64,000 bases of DNA from Ignelater luminosus. Its lineage: Eukaryota > Arthropoda > Insecta > Coleoptera > Elateridae. Below, in pieces: positions 35,226 through 49,129 of the stretch (its first letter is position 1; each line of letters starts with the position of its first letter). A program made the position numbers and the translations under genes. The stretch is taken from NCBI GenBank assembly GCA_011009095.1, contig VTPC01000979.1, positions 73,123 to 137,122 of the forward strand. The letters run 5' to 3'. The notes under the pieces were generated by a model, which worked only from the letters and a program-made list of their open reading frames with translations, made no database searches and was not told the DNA's origin.

Positions 35226-38200
35226 CAGTGTTACGACCAAAAGAAGTGAGCGATCTTGGGGGTCCGGGCATGTACATAAATATTATAGCATGTTTTGAAT
35301 TAAAGATACTCCAATATAATAGAAGGTTTCTAGTATTATTAGTATTTCAGCAGTCATTGGTAAAATGGGTGTGGTTCAAACACAAAATCGATAATGTTAA
35401 ACTAGCTTGCTTCAAATATGAAGATATTCTGAAATGAAGAACAGAATGTAACGAAGACAGACAATATATGGATTTATTGTATAACGTGTGGTCATAACGC
35501 TATCCGTGTACATACCGGACTTTGAACCGTCACTGTTTGTGCCACTTCCTTAATGGCATTCCTGTTTGAGCTTCAGTTGTTTAATATTTTGACTTTTGAA
35601 ATTAAGGTTAGAACATCAATTTTTTAATTAACTATTTGATTGATTAGCTTCTTCAAATGGAGCTCCAATTTTGATTATGGCATTTGTCTTTATAAATTCA
35701 TAATGTTACCTCCCCAAATTGTTAATTCGAAACACCACATAGTAAACATATTTTTGTTGGCCTTCCTTAACAGCTATCACTGTTGTTAAATACCATCATT
35801 TTAGAACCAATCTAGATGTTTCTTGATATTCCACTAGTTAACTCCTCCTGATTAACGTAAAATATTAATCAGTGTAGAAGAAACTTGCTTACTTTTTGCA
35901 AAGTTCCATTATTCAGATCTAGTCGAAATTGATGAGTTACAATTTGGAGTTTTGTTTACATGGAAATGGCGACTAAGCTTAAACTAAAAAGATTCACACT
36001 TGTACTCATAAATACATCCCGTGATCTCATTTAGTATGGTATCCCCTATAGTTGCAAGGCCTTTTATTTTTAGGTTAGTTTGTAAGAAATAGTAAATGAA
36101 CAGAATCAATTGTCTTCACTGTAAAAACAAAAGTAAACATTAAATTAAAAAGTTAAGTATCAAGTAATAAAATAAAGAATTAATAGCTTGCAGTACATGC
36201 AATCTAAAATTAAATTGTTGTTGTAAATTTTCCAAAACACTAAAATTTTACTTGTAAAACAAGTTTAATGAGCCTGTCTACGTACCTTGTAATAACCATA
36301 CGAATGGTCGGTCAATTTGGATGTCGTTTGGTAGAAAATTTACAATTTCAAACAAAAACATTGAAATTTAGTGCTTTAGATGAAAAAATACAAACAAAAT
36401 ACTATAATGCAAAGATTTCAAATCAATACATGACCCAGTTTTTTCGAAAACAAGTTCAACTTAATAATGACAATTCGGCGACTAGTTTGAAATTCAAAAC
36501 GCGACTTAACGAGAATTTATCGACCACTTAACACATTATTTTTAAAAATATGAATACATTAAATATTTTATTTCTGATTTACTTTTAGCGCCAGAATTTA
36601 AATAAGTTTGCAATAAAAATAACTTTTTGATTTTACAACAAAGATATCTGGAATTTAAAATCTTCGAACAGGAAGTTTCTCTATTCTTCTCTCCCACTTT
36701 GTACCAAACTAACACGATATTGACGTGCTCTACTCCATCTTGACGTAACGACACCAAAAAGTTTCAAATGACCAAAGTTGATGTTTTTAGAAGTTTACAA
36801 ATTTAGAAATGTTATTTTCATCTTTTGAATTTATAACAATCTGTGTGTTTTGACGTAATTTGCAAATTAGAGAAAAGTTTTCATGGAAAATAAAACTTGT
36901 TAATTATAAGTTTAAATCACACCGTTATTATTCGGTCTTTACACTTACGAAAGCTCTCTCCACCTTTTGAAGGTCGTATTTAAACTAGAACATTAAATTA
37001 CGCTAGCGTTTCGTAAGCTTGACACTTTATACAAGTTAATAATAATATATGGGCGTGTTGATAATAATGCTGTTTTAATGGTGTAAAAGAGAATTTAAAT
37101 ATAATTTACCTTAGTACGTACGTAATAAAATTTTAATTGGGAAGATAAAACAAGCTTATCGCTCTTTTCAAATGTTAGTAATACTCAGGGTAGATTTTTG
37201 TATAGGAAGTTATTATTTTAATAAAACTAACTTAACAGGTACCTTTATGTTGAATAATAAGACGCATGAACACTAAAACCTTTCCGTCCTACACCTTCTA
37301 ATATCTAAATACTCGTTAAAAGGAAAGAAATGTTTCTTAGACCTCTGTGTTGACATATCTTTATATCTATATAGTAAGTTTCATTTTTTTTTGTTTGTTG
37401 GTATTTCTTGTTATTATTGTAACAAATCCATTGAATAATAAATTAGTTTTACGTGGTCTTTTCAACAATTCTCTGGGTGATATGAGATAGATGAGATCCA
37501 ATACAGTTTATTGAATGAGGAGTGACCTTACTCTGATATCAAACGTCCGTACCTATTTCCAGTTGTTCAGTTTATGATGTGACGATTCATTAAAATAGGA
37601 AAAAGTTAATGTAAATCAAAAAATTCAAACAAATGGAAGCAGCACCGGCATCAGCAATTAGTACATCATGAGACAACTTCAAATTTTTGCTCCCTTGCAT
37701 CCACTTTACATCAAGCAATTGCGACCTAGAAGACTAGAAAACTAGAGTTACTATCAAAAAGCAGAACTTTGTCGGTTCGAATAACTTAACTTCCTCAAAA
37801 GTCAAACTGAACTAAAAAGTCCGGAAAGTGCAGACTCTGAGCAGCTGGAAAAAGATACATAATAAAGTGTACAAGCGTTAAAATCTAAATCTTGGGCTTG
37901 TTTGTCTAAATATCTGGGTAGACTTCTTTATGACTTCTTTAGGGCATCTGTAGATATTACAGACAAACTTTTCATTTTTGTTGACGTTACTTAATCGAAA
38001 CAAATAATAAAACTGAAGATGAGTTTTTTTTTAAGCGTTTATTGATATTATCTGAGCTGGAGGAGTTTTTTTGCAGTTTTATTTGATTTATCAGAAGTAA
38101 AAAAAAACGTGATGAGCTAATCTATCTAATATAAAAAATTATTGGTAAAATGTATCGATAATTCCTCTTTCCTCTCTCTTCGAAACCATTGAATAAAGAA

Positions 38201-40549
38201 ATAAGCATTTTCAGTAGTCGAGGAAAGTTATTCATAAGTTCTTTGGCGAAACAACGATCTCAATAACAAACACCAAACCAATGCAGATAGCATAGCGGTG
38301 AGGACACCTGCCACTTATACAATCACCGAACCGGTCAGGAAATTGTCTCATGTGCCAAAAACAACATGCAATGTGATCGGTTTTTGATTTTAATTTTCAG
38401 ATTTAGGTAGTTATAGAAACTCGAACATTAGAGAGTTGGCACTAGATCTAATGAACCAATATCTCACATTTTAGAGTGCCATAAGAATATGAAAACCAGA
38501 AACCTAAGTTTTATTTTTGGGCCGGTCTTTTGTGATCAAGTTGAAAGACGACACATGCAAGATTCTGGGCGAAATTATTAATAAATACAGTTCTTATCTC
38601 TCTTTACCGTTTCTTGCGCCCCTATATCATGTGCGCCTTGAGACAGTAGCCACACTGACTTAACGTTTGAATCCGATCCTGAATTGACTGGCTTGAGATA
38701 AGAGAAAAGTAATCTATAAATCTCAATACAATCAATCTTAACAAAGTTACAGCCGTAATGTTAAAAAAAGTTACAAGTACATCTCTATCTTTTTCTGTAT
38801 TCTAGAACACAAAGGTTTATGTTAGTCGAGACCACTAAAATCAAAGTGAACAGGCTAGTTTTCAGCGTGGTACTTCAACCATTTTATGTTGATGGGCTAT
38901 TACAAGAGAAGAGTCTCATTGCATTCGCTCTTTGACGTAACTAGCGATCCACTATGGTTTAAAAATGTCTACTTAAACAGTGTTGAACATTGGAAATATT
39001 ATAACAAGAAGGGGCAGTTGAGTTGCCTTAGCCTCATTGGTGCAACTCAGTTTTGTTGTGTTTGAGGGCATAACGTTTCAGGGAGTGCAAAGCTTGAATA
39101 ACCATTAATTGCAAATATCCATTTTCAACCTGCAAAATCAGTGAACAACCTCTTTTGTAATTTGTATTGTTTGTATAAAAAATAAGTCAGGGTCAATACA
39201 GCCGGTACCATCATCATCATCATCTTCATTGTTGATCCCTGTGGCGTTAAGAGCTATTTGTAACAGTAGTAGTGCAAGTTCTTAATTGGAAATATGCAAC
39301 TCTTGTCTCCTGGGATGCATCATAAATGGTGATGGCCTCGTTGAAATCAGTGCTATCACCTTCTTGCATGTATGTTTGTTATTATAAAGGAAACTCTCCG
39401 TTATTTATAGTCTTGAAACTGGCATTTGGGACATTTTTAGCATGAATGCGGACGCTTACAGACATTGGAGAGCATTTGTGCATAAATTAAATAAAGACTA
39501 GTGTAATTGCTTGGGGGAGAAAAAAACGTAGATAGCTATTGTTGGTGTTTCTACTGCAATTTATCACAAGCCGAATTAAGTCTTGTCTCAGTTATGGATT
39601 ATGAAAAAGCCACAACGTTGCAAAATTGCACCGACTACGTAACTGCAGATGCAGATGTTTGTGATACACTTTTAGTACAATAGTATTTAGTTACGCCATT
39701 GTTTTGCCACACAGGACAACGGCATCATCGGAAATTTTACCAAAATCGTAAGACTTATGTAAACAGACTAATAAACTAAAAATTGCATTCTGAGGTTCAG
39801 TTAGATTACAACTAAAACGTAGACTTTATAACTTAAGACTATTATAGTTGATTTAAAAAAAATTGTTTGCTCTGAATTTGCCAAATCTGAACACAGATAA
39901 GAATTTAGAAAGTTTAACTAGGAAACTTTTTTTACTGTTGAACTAACGAGATAGTTAAAGATAGTTGTTTGATCTTTTTAAAATGCATTTTCTTAGAAAA
40001 TATTTATGCAAAGCAGATGACTTCTGGCTTGGGGTGAAGGCGAACTCTGATTGCGGGCTATAGCTAGTGGTCTAAGAGATGATAAAACTCAATACCAAGA
40101 ATTATTTTCTTCTTCTATTTCGGTATCACCGGGATACATACGTCCCATCCAATGTTCAAGAATCACATCTGGGATAAATATAGATTTAAAAACGCCGCTA
40201 TTATGCATGTTCTGGTATTTTATGGTATATTTCATATTTTGATTGCCATCCGGCAACTCCGCTCTATTTACTATCGCGGTATGACCATGTGTTGCATGCA
40301 TGAACGAGTTGTGAGCTATGTCTTGGTTATCATTTACCTTATTTTGAATTAATAGATGCCGATGTAATGTGGTAAGTTGACTCTTAAGTTTGTACCAGGG
40401 TATTTTTATGATGTTATTGATATGTAGTACATGGTAGATTAAAAAAAATATGCGATAATTGCTAAAATCACTGTTATGGGACATATCGCCCCAATGGTAC
40501 GTTTAAATGGGATTATAATTCCCAACAGTATTTTTCAGATCTATAAATA
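35226..40549. other. AT-rich non-coding stretch
   Basis: No gene is recognised. There is a tRNA-like SINE candidate near 38283 (listed separately), a CAT trinucleotide run near 39209-39224, and a 131-codon minus-strand frame at 40089-40484. That frame is about the longest expected by chance in a window of this composition and has no recognisable domain. Confidence 0.5.
38283..38352 (+). repeat. Weak tRNA-derived SINE head candidate
   Basis: tagcatagcggtgagg (38288-38303) resembles a polymerase III A box in a tRNA D arm, followed by acacctgccacttat as in many SINE heads. The expected B box would be near ccggtcaggaaattg, which is a poor match. Old copy or coincidence. Confidence 0.3.
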
Positions 40550-41640
40550 ATGCTTTGTCAGAAAAAGAACTTGCAACATTTTGGCAAGCATTTGTCTGAG
40601 ATAGAGTCCGAAACAGAATTTGAGTATGAAAGTGATGAACGTAGGAATCCGTTTTGTGACAGTGATGGTTCTAGAGATGCAAACTATGAAACAGAAACCA
40701 GTAATGAGACTGATATTGAAGGAGATGAAAATCTTGAACCAATAAACGAGCTGGCAAATTTACCATCTGACGAGTATATAGCTCCATCGTCTAATCAAGA
40801 AGAACATATCAAACCGGAATTCAGGCTTAGATTTTCTGTACCGCTTAGAAGGCATTGCAAAATTGATGAGGATATCAAAGACACAAGTTAAAAACTCCAA
40901 AAATTTAAAAAACTGTGCCCTCCTAAATTTTTTATTAAAATAGCATACCATACAAACTTCCCAACGAAACCCGAAGGAGTTAGCATGTATTATGTTGAGC
41001 CACTTTTAAAATGCCTGAAATATTCATACACTGGGAGAGCGTGTTGTTCTAAAGTTAGCGCAAACAATACAGAAACCTAAAGTCGTTTTGTGCTTCGACA
41101 GATTTTTTACGTCAGTTAGACTTATGGATACCATAAAATCTCCGTCAGTTGGTACTTGCATGAGAAATAAGAAGGATGTGTCAAAAGAAAATATGAAATT
41201 GGAGAAAGGAGAGAGTCTGTGTTCTTGGTCAATGAATCGGGAACAATGTATAGGAAATGGCAGCAAACAAGAGAAGTTTTACTTTTGGGCATTTGCCATA
41301 CTAATGATATAGTAAATGTTTCTCTAAAACAACAGGATGGAACAAGACTACAAATTTCTTGTCCAGCCGCTGTAAGTTTCTGCAATGAGTTTATGGGGGG
41401 AGTTGATCTGGCTGATCAAATGTCTTCCCTATATGATATGAATTGCAAATCCTGTAAGTGGGGGAAAAAAATTTTCAAATTATTGATCATGTTAACAGTT
41501 AATAGCTGGATTATTTACAATGAAGTAAATAGAAGAAAATAACCATTTATTGATTTTATATCTTTTTTGGCCGAAGGACTTATTGCATATGGGAATGGTG
41601 TAACCTGCACTTATCAGAGATCTCTAGATGAAAATATGTC
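40550..41640 (+). pseudogene. piggyBac transposase pseudogene
   Basis: piggyBac transposases move elements by clean excision at TTAA using three Asp residues. The acidic N-terminal region is an open frame at 40550-40891 (ESETEFEYESDE ... LANLPSDEYIAP). After a deleted and shifted segment the core resumes: FDRFFTSVRLMD, with the second catalytic Asp at 41097-41099; VGTCMRNKKDVSKENMKL; then in another frame VLLLGICHTNDIVNV and FMGGVDLADQMSSLYDMN, with the third Asp at 41405-41407. It ends with NSWIIYNEVNRRK and LAEGLIAYG. The region that should hold the first catalytic Asp is missing and several frameshifts are present, so it is dead. The sequence caccctgtatat (41778-41789) downstream may be part of a terminal repeat, but no 5' partner or TTAA pair was identified. 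Confidence 0.9.
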
Positions 41641-44600
41641 AGGGGTAATCAAAGAAAAAAAGAACAACTACAAACTTGTCGAAAGTACGAAATACTATTA
41701 TGTAAACAGTGTTTCGCACCTTACCATACCTAAATATATGCCGTTTTTCCTAATAAAAGTCTTCATTGTCGTACCTTTATACAGACACCCTGTATATTTA
41801 TAACGTAAACCAATGTTAAATCCGTTAAAATGAACGGATTGGGCAGTAATTTAATAATTGTACACTATTGAAAAAATCAAATTAATTCTATAAAAACGAG
41901 TAACACTAGAATTTAACAAGAAAAGTGTTTATTGATTTAGAAATTGGTAAGGTGCGCATGTCAAGAAGATCTGCTTGATACCTTACTCCTTAAATAAAAA
42001 TAATGTAGGCAAATTCCTTACAAATTAATTTATTATTTATATTTCTTATTAAAATGTGCAAAAATTTTTAAGGTTAACTTGTCCTTTTATATTTATATTA
42101 TCTCAGCTAGCTCAAGTTCAGCGGCCTTAGGCATGGTGAGGACTGGAACTTGGGATGCTGAAATCAGAACGAATATTTATTAACCCGAAGAAAAAGTTAC
42201 GAAAATATTAGAAGAATCAACTGATTTCTCAAAATGTGGATAACGTAAATCTCTATAAAGCAAGATTATTAATAATTTGAATAAAATCACAAACTTTAAA
42301 TAAAAGGATCACTAATCACAAGACACCTTAGGTGTTAAACTTCAGAGAAAATTGAGAAAATCAAGCAAACAAAAATTCTGAACGTTACAAAGATTTACGT
42401 GATTCTACGAATTCTAAACTAGGTTTAGAGTAATAAATACATATGTATGTTGTATGTTGTAAATTCTACTTTTCTTAGATTGCAATTAAATGTTTTTTTA
42501 TACATACCATACCATACAGTATTCTTTTTTGTGTCCTGTTTGTAAACGTAAACTTTTAATTTGCATACAACTTTAATACAAATTGTAATAGTCGCGTAAA
42601 CCTTGTTTTACATTTCTAAAGGTGTTTTTCAATTTTAGCGTTTTGTAATACAAAACAGGCACTTGGTACCCGTATTTATTCTGGTCTTGCAATTGTTCGC
42701 CACTTTTACGATGCATTTCAAATATTTGAATGTGCATACTACATTCCTTTTATATCCTATTTATTCACCTGCATAATTCGTTATTACATTCTTCTTTATA
42801 TTGCTTTATTGAAGACCCTGAAGGGTTTTCTAAGCTTATTTGTCTAAATTTCCTGTTATTGAAATATTATATTGTACTTTTAAGAACAAAATTATGTTCT
42901 TGTAGCTCTCCTACTGCAAATTCTAAAGTTCACATCAAACAGCTTTTTTTATTGTTAATTAATCAAGAAGTCTTTGAATTAAAAAAAGAATTTTGAATTT
43001 GAATTTTCAATTTTTACATTAGTTTCATTACCTTAGACTTTTTTCTGTCTACATGAACCTACTGAAAAGAATCTTGATTTTACCAAATCCATTTTTTAAT
43101 TATTCTATAGTTCAACCAAAAATCTTATTAAAACACGTTTTTTTTCAAATGTTATTTAACGCCAAGAAAAGATAGATAAGTTCAACAAATGTGAAAGACA
43201 ATCTAATATAAGTTTTAAATTGGCATGATATCAAACCGAACAATCTGACTGCACATATTACATTGCAACAGTACCTTTGAGAAAATGACCAATTTTGAGT
43301 TTTTGCTTATAACAGAAAAACAATTGTTTTGGGTAATGAACTTCATTCTCATCTTTAGTAACAACTATTAATATATCGAGAATAAGACACACTGTGCAAC
43401 TGAAACAATCTTGTTATCTAACTAATGCTCTGAATGTCAACGTGAAGAAAATCAACTGGTCGAAAAATTTTGCTTTCTCTCTACTACTTTTTCTTCAAAT
43501 ATTTTCCCTACACTCAGCATTTCGCCGTAACTTTTGAAACCATACGTCACATAGTAGGCTTTTTTGGTTACTTATGGTATAATATTAATGCAAATTGTGA
43601 GGACTTTCAAACCAAGAATGAGATTTTTCTGGGATTTCTTTTTCGACGCCAAGATAGAAAAGTGGCTAAATAGAAAACTGCAAGATTGAATATTGGTGTT
43701 AAACACATTCACTTCTTAAGTCAAATACTATAAAAAAACCGATATAAATAAAGATATTTGGATTTCTAAAAAACAGAGTCGTATTTCTCAATATTTTGTG
43801 AATTTCCAGGGATTCTTCCTTTACTTTATGAAGAGTATTGACACACTTGAGTACATGTGAATAGACTTCACATGAATCTACTTTAAATATTTCCCGAGAG
43901 AATCCTTTTTTTGCCTTCAATGCTATACATAATTATGTCTGAAATAAGTAAGTGACAGTTTGTGTGGAACTTAGATTCGAATTTATAAAGCCAAAGCAGA
44001 AACTTTGATTGAACTTGGTCGATTTTTTAAGTCACTAACATTACGAGTAGTACTTTCAGTTTTTTCTACTAATGTTGATAGTTATTTTTTATGACTTAAC
44101 CATAACAGTAATATAAAGAGAAGAGCAAAATATAAATCTGAACAAATGGGATGAGCAATCAAATAGTTTAATAGATTAAGAAGTTTAATGTGGAATCAGA
44201 AAAATTAAATGAAGTCCAAAGGTGATCAAAAGAAGAAAACTTGTTTCTCCTATTGAAACTAAAGGCCTGGTCGGGTTCCAGGGTTGGGGTCTTCTTCTTC
44301 TTCTAACTTTCTTGGAGTAGAGACGGATATGACCGCCTGCAGTTTCAAAACGGATCAGGCTGCGCCCTCTATTAATTATTTTAAAAGAGCTAGACTCAAG
44401 CTGGCGTCATGCTGTGTCGCTCAACGAGGCACCTGCAGTGACCCAAGTTCGGACTTCGTTCTCATCAAACTTTTTAAAGAAAACTACATTAACTTTCTTG
44501 AGAGAGCTGGACTGCTTCCTTTCATGCTTGTTTCATATAGGATGGGGGTGCAAAAATTTGAGTTTGCCTTAAGCCACAGTAAGTTCTGAAGCCGACCTTG

Positions 44601-45315
44601 CCCAAAAATATCTGCATTGTCGAAAGTATAGTATTTGGGTTTAAAGCCAAGCAAGTGCAAAGTTGTCAGGGTTATACCCTACAACAATGAATTGCATAGC
44701 ACATGAGATAAAGACAGAAGCAGTGCTGTGTCAGAGCGTCATGGACAGTTATAAAATTTTGCAAACGGTTATCTGTTTTAATGTACAGTATGTCTTTATG
44801 GAGATTTTCATTGAGTCCGAGGGGTATTCTCATGTCTGTTCTCAGAGCTTAAGGGAACCTCTCCCAATGAGCGCACGCGGAAACAATTAGACGAGTATTT
44901 AGTTTGCACAAAGGTGGTTTATATGCACTTCGCGGTCCCGTCTTATTGCATAAAATAAATTGTTCCACAAATAAGCTTTTGCGATATCTTGTTCGCTAAT
45001 AAATTATTAGATCTCTGATAAACCACGTATCTATGACAATTTGGAGTGTCAAACTGTAGTTGATATACAAACTAACATACAAACACAATTTGTCCAGTTA
45101 ACAACAATGGAGGAGCTATTAAATATTGCACTTGACTTATATTTTGCTAAGCGTGAGGTTTTGAACTTGAGTTGACTAGATTTAGGCAAAAAACCTATTT
45201 TCTATACAGCAGAATATAAGAAACTTTCTAAATAAAATAAGTGATTTTACTGGCTGCTATACTCCTGGTAAAACGTCTACATGAATGTAAATACCGACTA
45301 ATTTAGCGTAGAATC
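41641..45315. other. AT-rich non-coding stretch
   Basis: No gene is recognised. A + frame at 44284-44589 (101 codons) starts after a CTT-rich run and includes FKRARLKLASCC. It has a slightly raised GC content and may be an old transposon scrap, but no family can be named. The rest is low-complexity AT-rich DNA. Confidence 0.5.
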
Positions 45316-45319
45316 TGGG

Positions 45320-45670
45320 AGTTTTGTTTTGAGAATATGCCATTGGTGACCTAGTTTTATCTAACAACTTTGAGCAGCAAAATGACTGGGCGGTCTTGGT
45401 TTCTTTTCTGTTTATTTTGGGCATTAATTTCAAACTTAGACAGAGGACTTTCTGATTTACAGAACATCTTTGTGTAGAGTACTGTTTTGAGAATACGTCA
45501 TGGTCGGCTCAGTTCAACTATTATATTTGACCTAAAAGCCTTTGGCACCAACATGACTTGGCCAGTCTCATTCAGTTTCTTTTGTTTTTATTTTGGAGTC
45601 TGTTTTGGGCCAAAACTTTGCATATGTAAACTAGATATCCTGAGAATAGCCACTTGCATTGGCTAGCATG
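45320..45670 (+). repeat. Diverged tandem repeat, about 160-bp unit
   Basis: Unit 1 (45320-45437) and unit 2 (45478-45618) share the same ordered words: ttttgagaata-gcca, then aaaatgact-gg-c-gtct, then a T-rich block ending attttgg, then aaactt. A third partial unit (gagaatagcc...ttggct) lies at about 45643-45668. Function unknown. Confidence 0.65.
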
Positions 45671-48600
45671 GATGACAGGACTTTTGTAAGAGAAAAGTTC
45701 AATATTACATAATTCTATACAATGGGTTACTCAATAATTCTTTGGAGACTTCTACTTCGATTAATTTTTTGAGCCACCTGCACTGAATATTTATATTTAG
45801 TTGCCAATTTTTATTTTGGCAAAGGAAAAATCAGATTTTACGGTTTATATGCTATTATGTGTTGCAATTCAGTATTAAACAATGGGATATGAATCTAGAA
45901 ATAAGTAAACGGGCAGTTTAGTAAGTCATCTACAATAAAGACAGCTAAGCCTGGGGTGAACTAATTGAGAAAACTGAGCCAACTAGAAGTAAAAGTACTT
46001 TACCATACCGATTTTGACTTTCCTGATAGTGGAAAACGTATGCACAGTAGCCATTGCATCAAATCAGGGAAACTTGCCGCTGTTGAGAAAAATCTTGAAG
46101 AGTATCAGTCACGGTAAATTTACAGTTAAATCCAAAATTGAAGTTTCAGAATTTATATAACATCTTGATGTCGTGACCTAATTTAACTATAAATCGAGTA
46201 CTCTAACTTTTAAACCAAATAGAAGCTTCTTTTACGGTTGCCAAATTGCTGTTTTATATTTTAATAACAGGAAATTTTGTTTTATTTAAAAAAAAATTAG
46301 AATCTCTATCACTATTACCAGAATAACCTTTCTGACGAAGAGTCTTTTTATATACCATCATTAGATGTATACGCCATCTCTTGTTGGTTTTTCTAAAAAT
46401 TTACTAGTTGTTTCTATCCTAATTGGTATTCTTTTCCGATTACCTCTTAGCAATTCCGTGCGAGTCCTAGAGTTTTAGAATCAAGAAATTCCATTGCAAT
46501 GCTGCATTCCTCGTCATGCCAATATAATTTCTTCTCTTTACTGCTTTCCCTCGAGAAGATAATTTTTTATTTTTTCGTTTGTAAGTGTTTACACCACATT
46601 CCGAATCTTTTATTAGTAACAAACTTTAATTGACTCGCATAAAAAATTAATTTTCAGCGAAAAAATTGTGCGGTTTACCTGCTTATTTCACACGTAACTG
46701 GGTAACGATGGTACATCACCATTTGCACGGCATATTAACATAATCATCATAATTTCCCATTCGCAGAACATTAGCATATTAAACTGCCGTTCGTTGTAAC
46801 AGCCAGAGGCCATTTCAAACATTATAATTCTGGATAACTTGGTAGTTGTAGTACTAGTCTAGGTATTCAAGGGATTATACTACGAAACACACTGAGAAAT
46901 TAAAATTTCACTACCTAAGCGAATTTGATATAATTAGGTATGTTCAAAACTATTTTATGCCTAGCGTTAGCAATGCTTGAATGCTTTTGAAAAACTCAAG
47001 AAGTGACAATTATGAAAATTATTTTGTCAGTCGATATAATACTTAAATTCGATGTCGATGGTCTTTCTACTGCTATTAAATCTCTCTAGTAAACTTCGAA
47101 ATTTGGATATACGATCTGTAAGATCGTTGTGTTATTTAATTGGTGTACTATTACCGGCGCTTGTTAGCAGTATAACGACAATCAAGTAAACACAGAGTTA
47201 AGCCGAAGTGTCAGAGGGGCCGCCATACTGCCCTGCCTGATTGCTCAGGGATCTTGGGAACTTAGGTCAACTAGATTAGCGGTAATGAGCGGCATTCAAT
47301 TACCATAGCAAGTGCTCTTGATGATGCGAATCGACGTGATCTTGCTTCTATACGTGTCACGGGCCAACGTGTAATGGTTGTCATGCATTTACCAAAGGGA
47401 TTTAACCCGTAAGCGTTTAGATATTCATTAAATTGTTCGTTATTGTCGCTTGTACTTATTAACGAAGTACACTCCTCTTAATTAATACTCTCATTTGTTT
47501 AACAACTGATATTAAGGTTTCACGGTATTGATTTATACTGGAATAATAGAGCACAAACAATAAAGTCTGTCTTGATTAAACTCTAAGCAATTTTTTTATC
47601 TTTAATTAAAAGTTATAATCTTTTATACCCAAAGGCAAAAGTTAGTAGTTTTGTGTTTCAATGAAACTTGTATTTGAGCTGCTTCTCAACAGTTAATATT
47701 GAATTTGTTGTCAAGTTGTATGTATTGAATCGTTATGGTCTGCTAACGAGGGCTAATGAGCCCGAAATTCGGGTCCAGATCTCTTTACATACAACAAACT
47801 TCCGACGGCTGAGTTTGATTACAATTAACCTAATGCTTATTTGAGGGATGTCTATAATTATCTGTATTATTCACTTTAATAACGCTTGGTTTTGTGTTGA
47901 AAAAATTATTTTATCAGTTAAAAGAAATTGCTTGTTTACCTAGAAATACGTAAACATATTAGATTGGAATGAATCAAATTTAAACACAATTAACATTAAA
48001 TCTGCCTTGAAATTCTATGCTAAATTATAAGAGACTGAATCTGCTATCGTATCATTATCATCTGCGACAGTCTTGCACGCTATGTGTGAAGTTAATGAAA
48101 TTACCCAAAACATTTTGAGCATCAACGGGGTGGTTTAATGTGTCGAATGAATTATTACGACTAGATGAGGGCCAGGAAAACCTTCAGGCTTTGTATCAGC
48201 AGAAGAAGCCAATATGTATGTATCTTCACACTTTGAACAATGTCATCCCTCTCAGATGGAGATGAGCTGTCTTAGCCCGCACTGTGGTGTTTAAAGAACA
48301 TATCAAAACCTCTCATTACCAATCTTGCAGATAACCCAACTGCTCTTAAGGTTTTGCATTATTTGGAAATAACTATTGCATGTTTGAAGTTGGCAGATCT
48401 CAAGGACCAACTGAGAATAATTACTATAATAGTGTACTAGATTTTGAGTAATTATGGTTATAAACGCCAACGTTTGTGAAGTAAACTTAACGTAGTCAAA
48501 AACTTCCTTCCATTTTTGGCAGAACTCGAAAAACTCCAATTATCACCAAAAATCTATTAGGAACAACACAAAAAATCTCATGTAGTTCGAGAAATACTAG

Positions 48601-49129
48601 TTGGACGTTAGTTAAATTCAAATTCCGGTTAAAGGTCGATTATCTCAACTCTGAGCATTAATTTTCGTCTCATATCATTCTAATACTAGATAATTAGCAA
48701 TTCTGACAGATTCAAAACTGAATAATTTTCTTATTTCTTTAGGGTCTTTAAATCTTCATTTTGATTCGTTGCTTATTGCATCAAAAAAGCTTTGGACAGG
48801 ATTCCGCACAATCTTGAAAACTTTTTGCCTGCATGGGCATCAAACTGGAAGATGACTTTTTAGACAAATGGTTTATACCTTGGAACGGGATCGTCGTATC
48901 GAGACTGAGTTTTGATTTTTTGTATACCTGATTTCAGAAGATAAGTGGAGGGCAAAACCTATTCTGGATCATCGTAGGTGACTCGAAAGAGTGCAAAACC
49001 CCACTGTAGGCCACCAAATAGCGTATATTGCGAAATAGAACATGAATTCGGATGTAGCTAACCTAAGAAGGTTAATTTCTGCAATATCTACTAAAACGAA
49101 GACAAAGACAAAAGGTGATGGTGATGTTT
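45671..49129. other. AT-rich non-coding stretch
   Basis: No gene is recognised. Two blocks look less random: 46660-46830 (homeodomain-type ATTA cores and higher complexity) and 47140-47420 (GC-raised, with ggccgcc and several CpGs). They could be regulatory. A short repeat word, atcgttatggtct (47732), is shared with 50934. Confidence 0.5.

Noticed and set aside
40089-40484. 131-codon minus-strand open frame
   Set aside because: In DNA with this AT content the longest chance frame in 64 kb is of about this length by rough reckoning. No domain is recognised and both strands have overlapping frames.
44284-44589. 101-codon + frame as a gene
   Set aside because: No known domain. It begins in a CTT-rich simple run, and the length is within chance.
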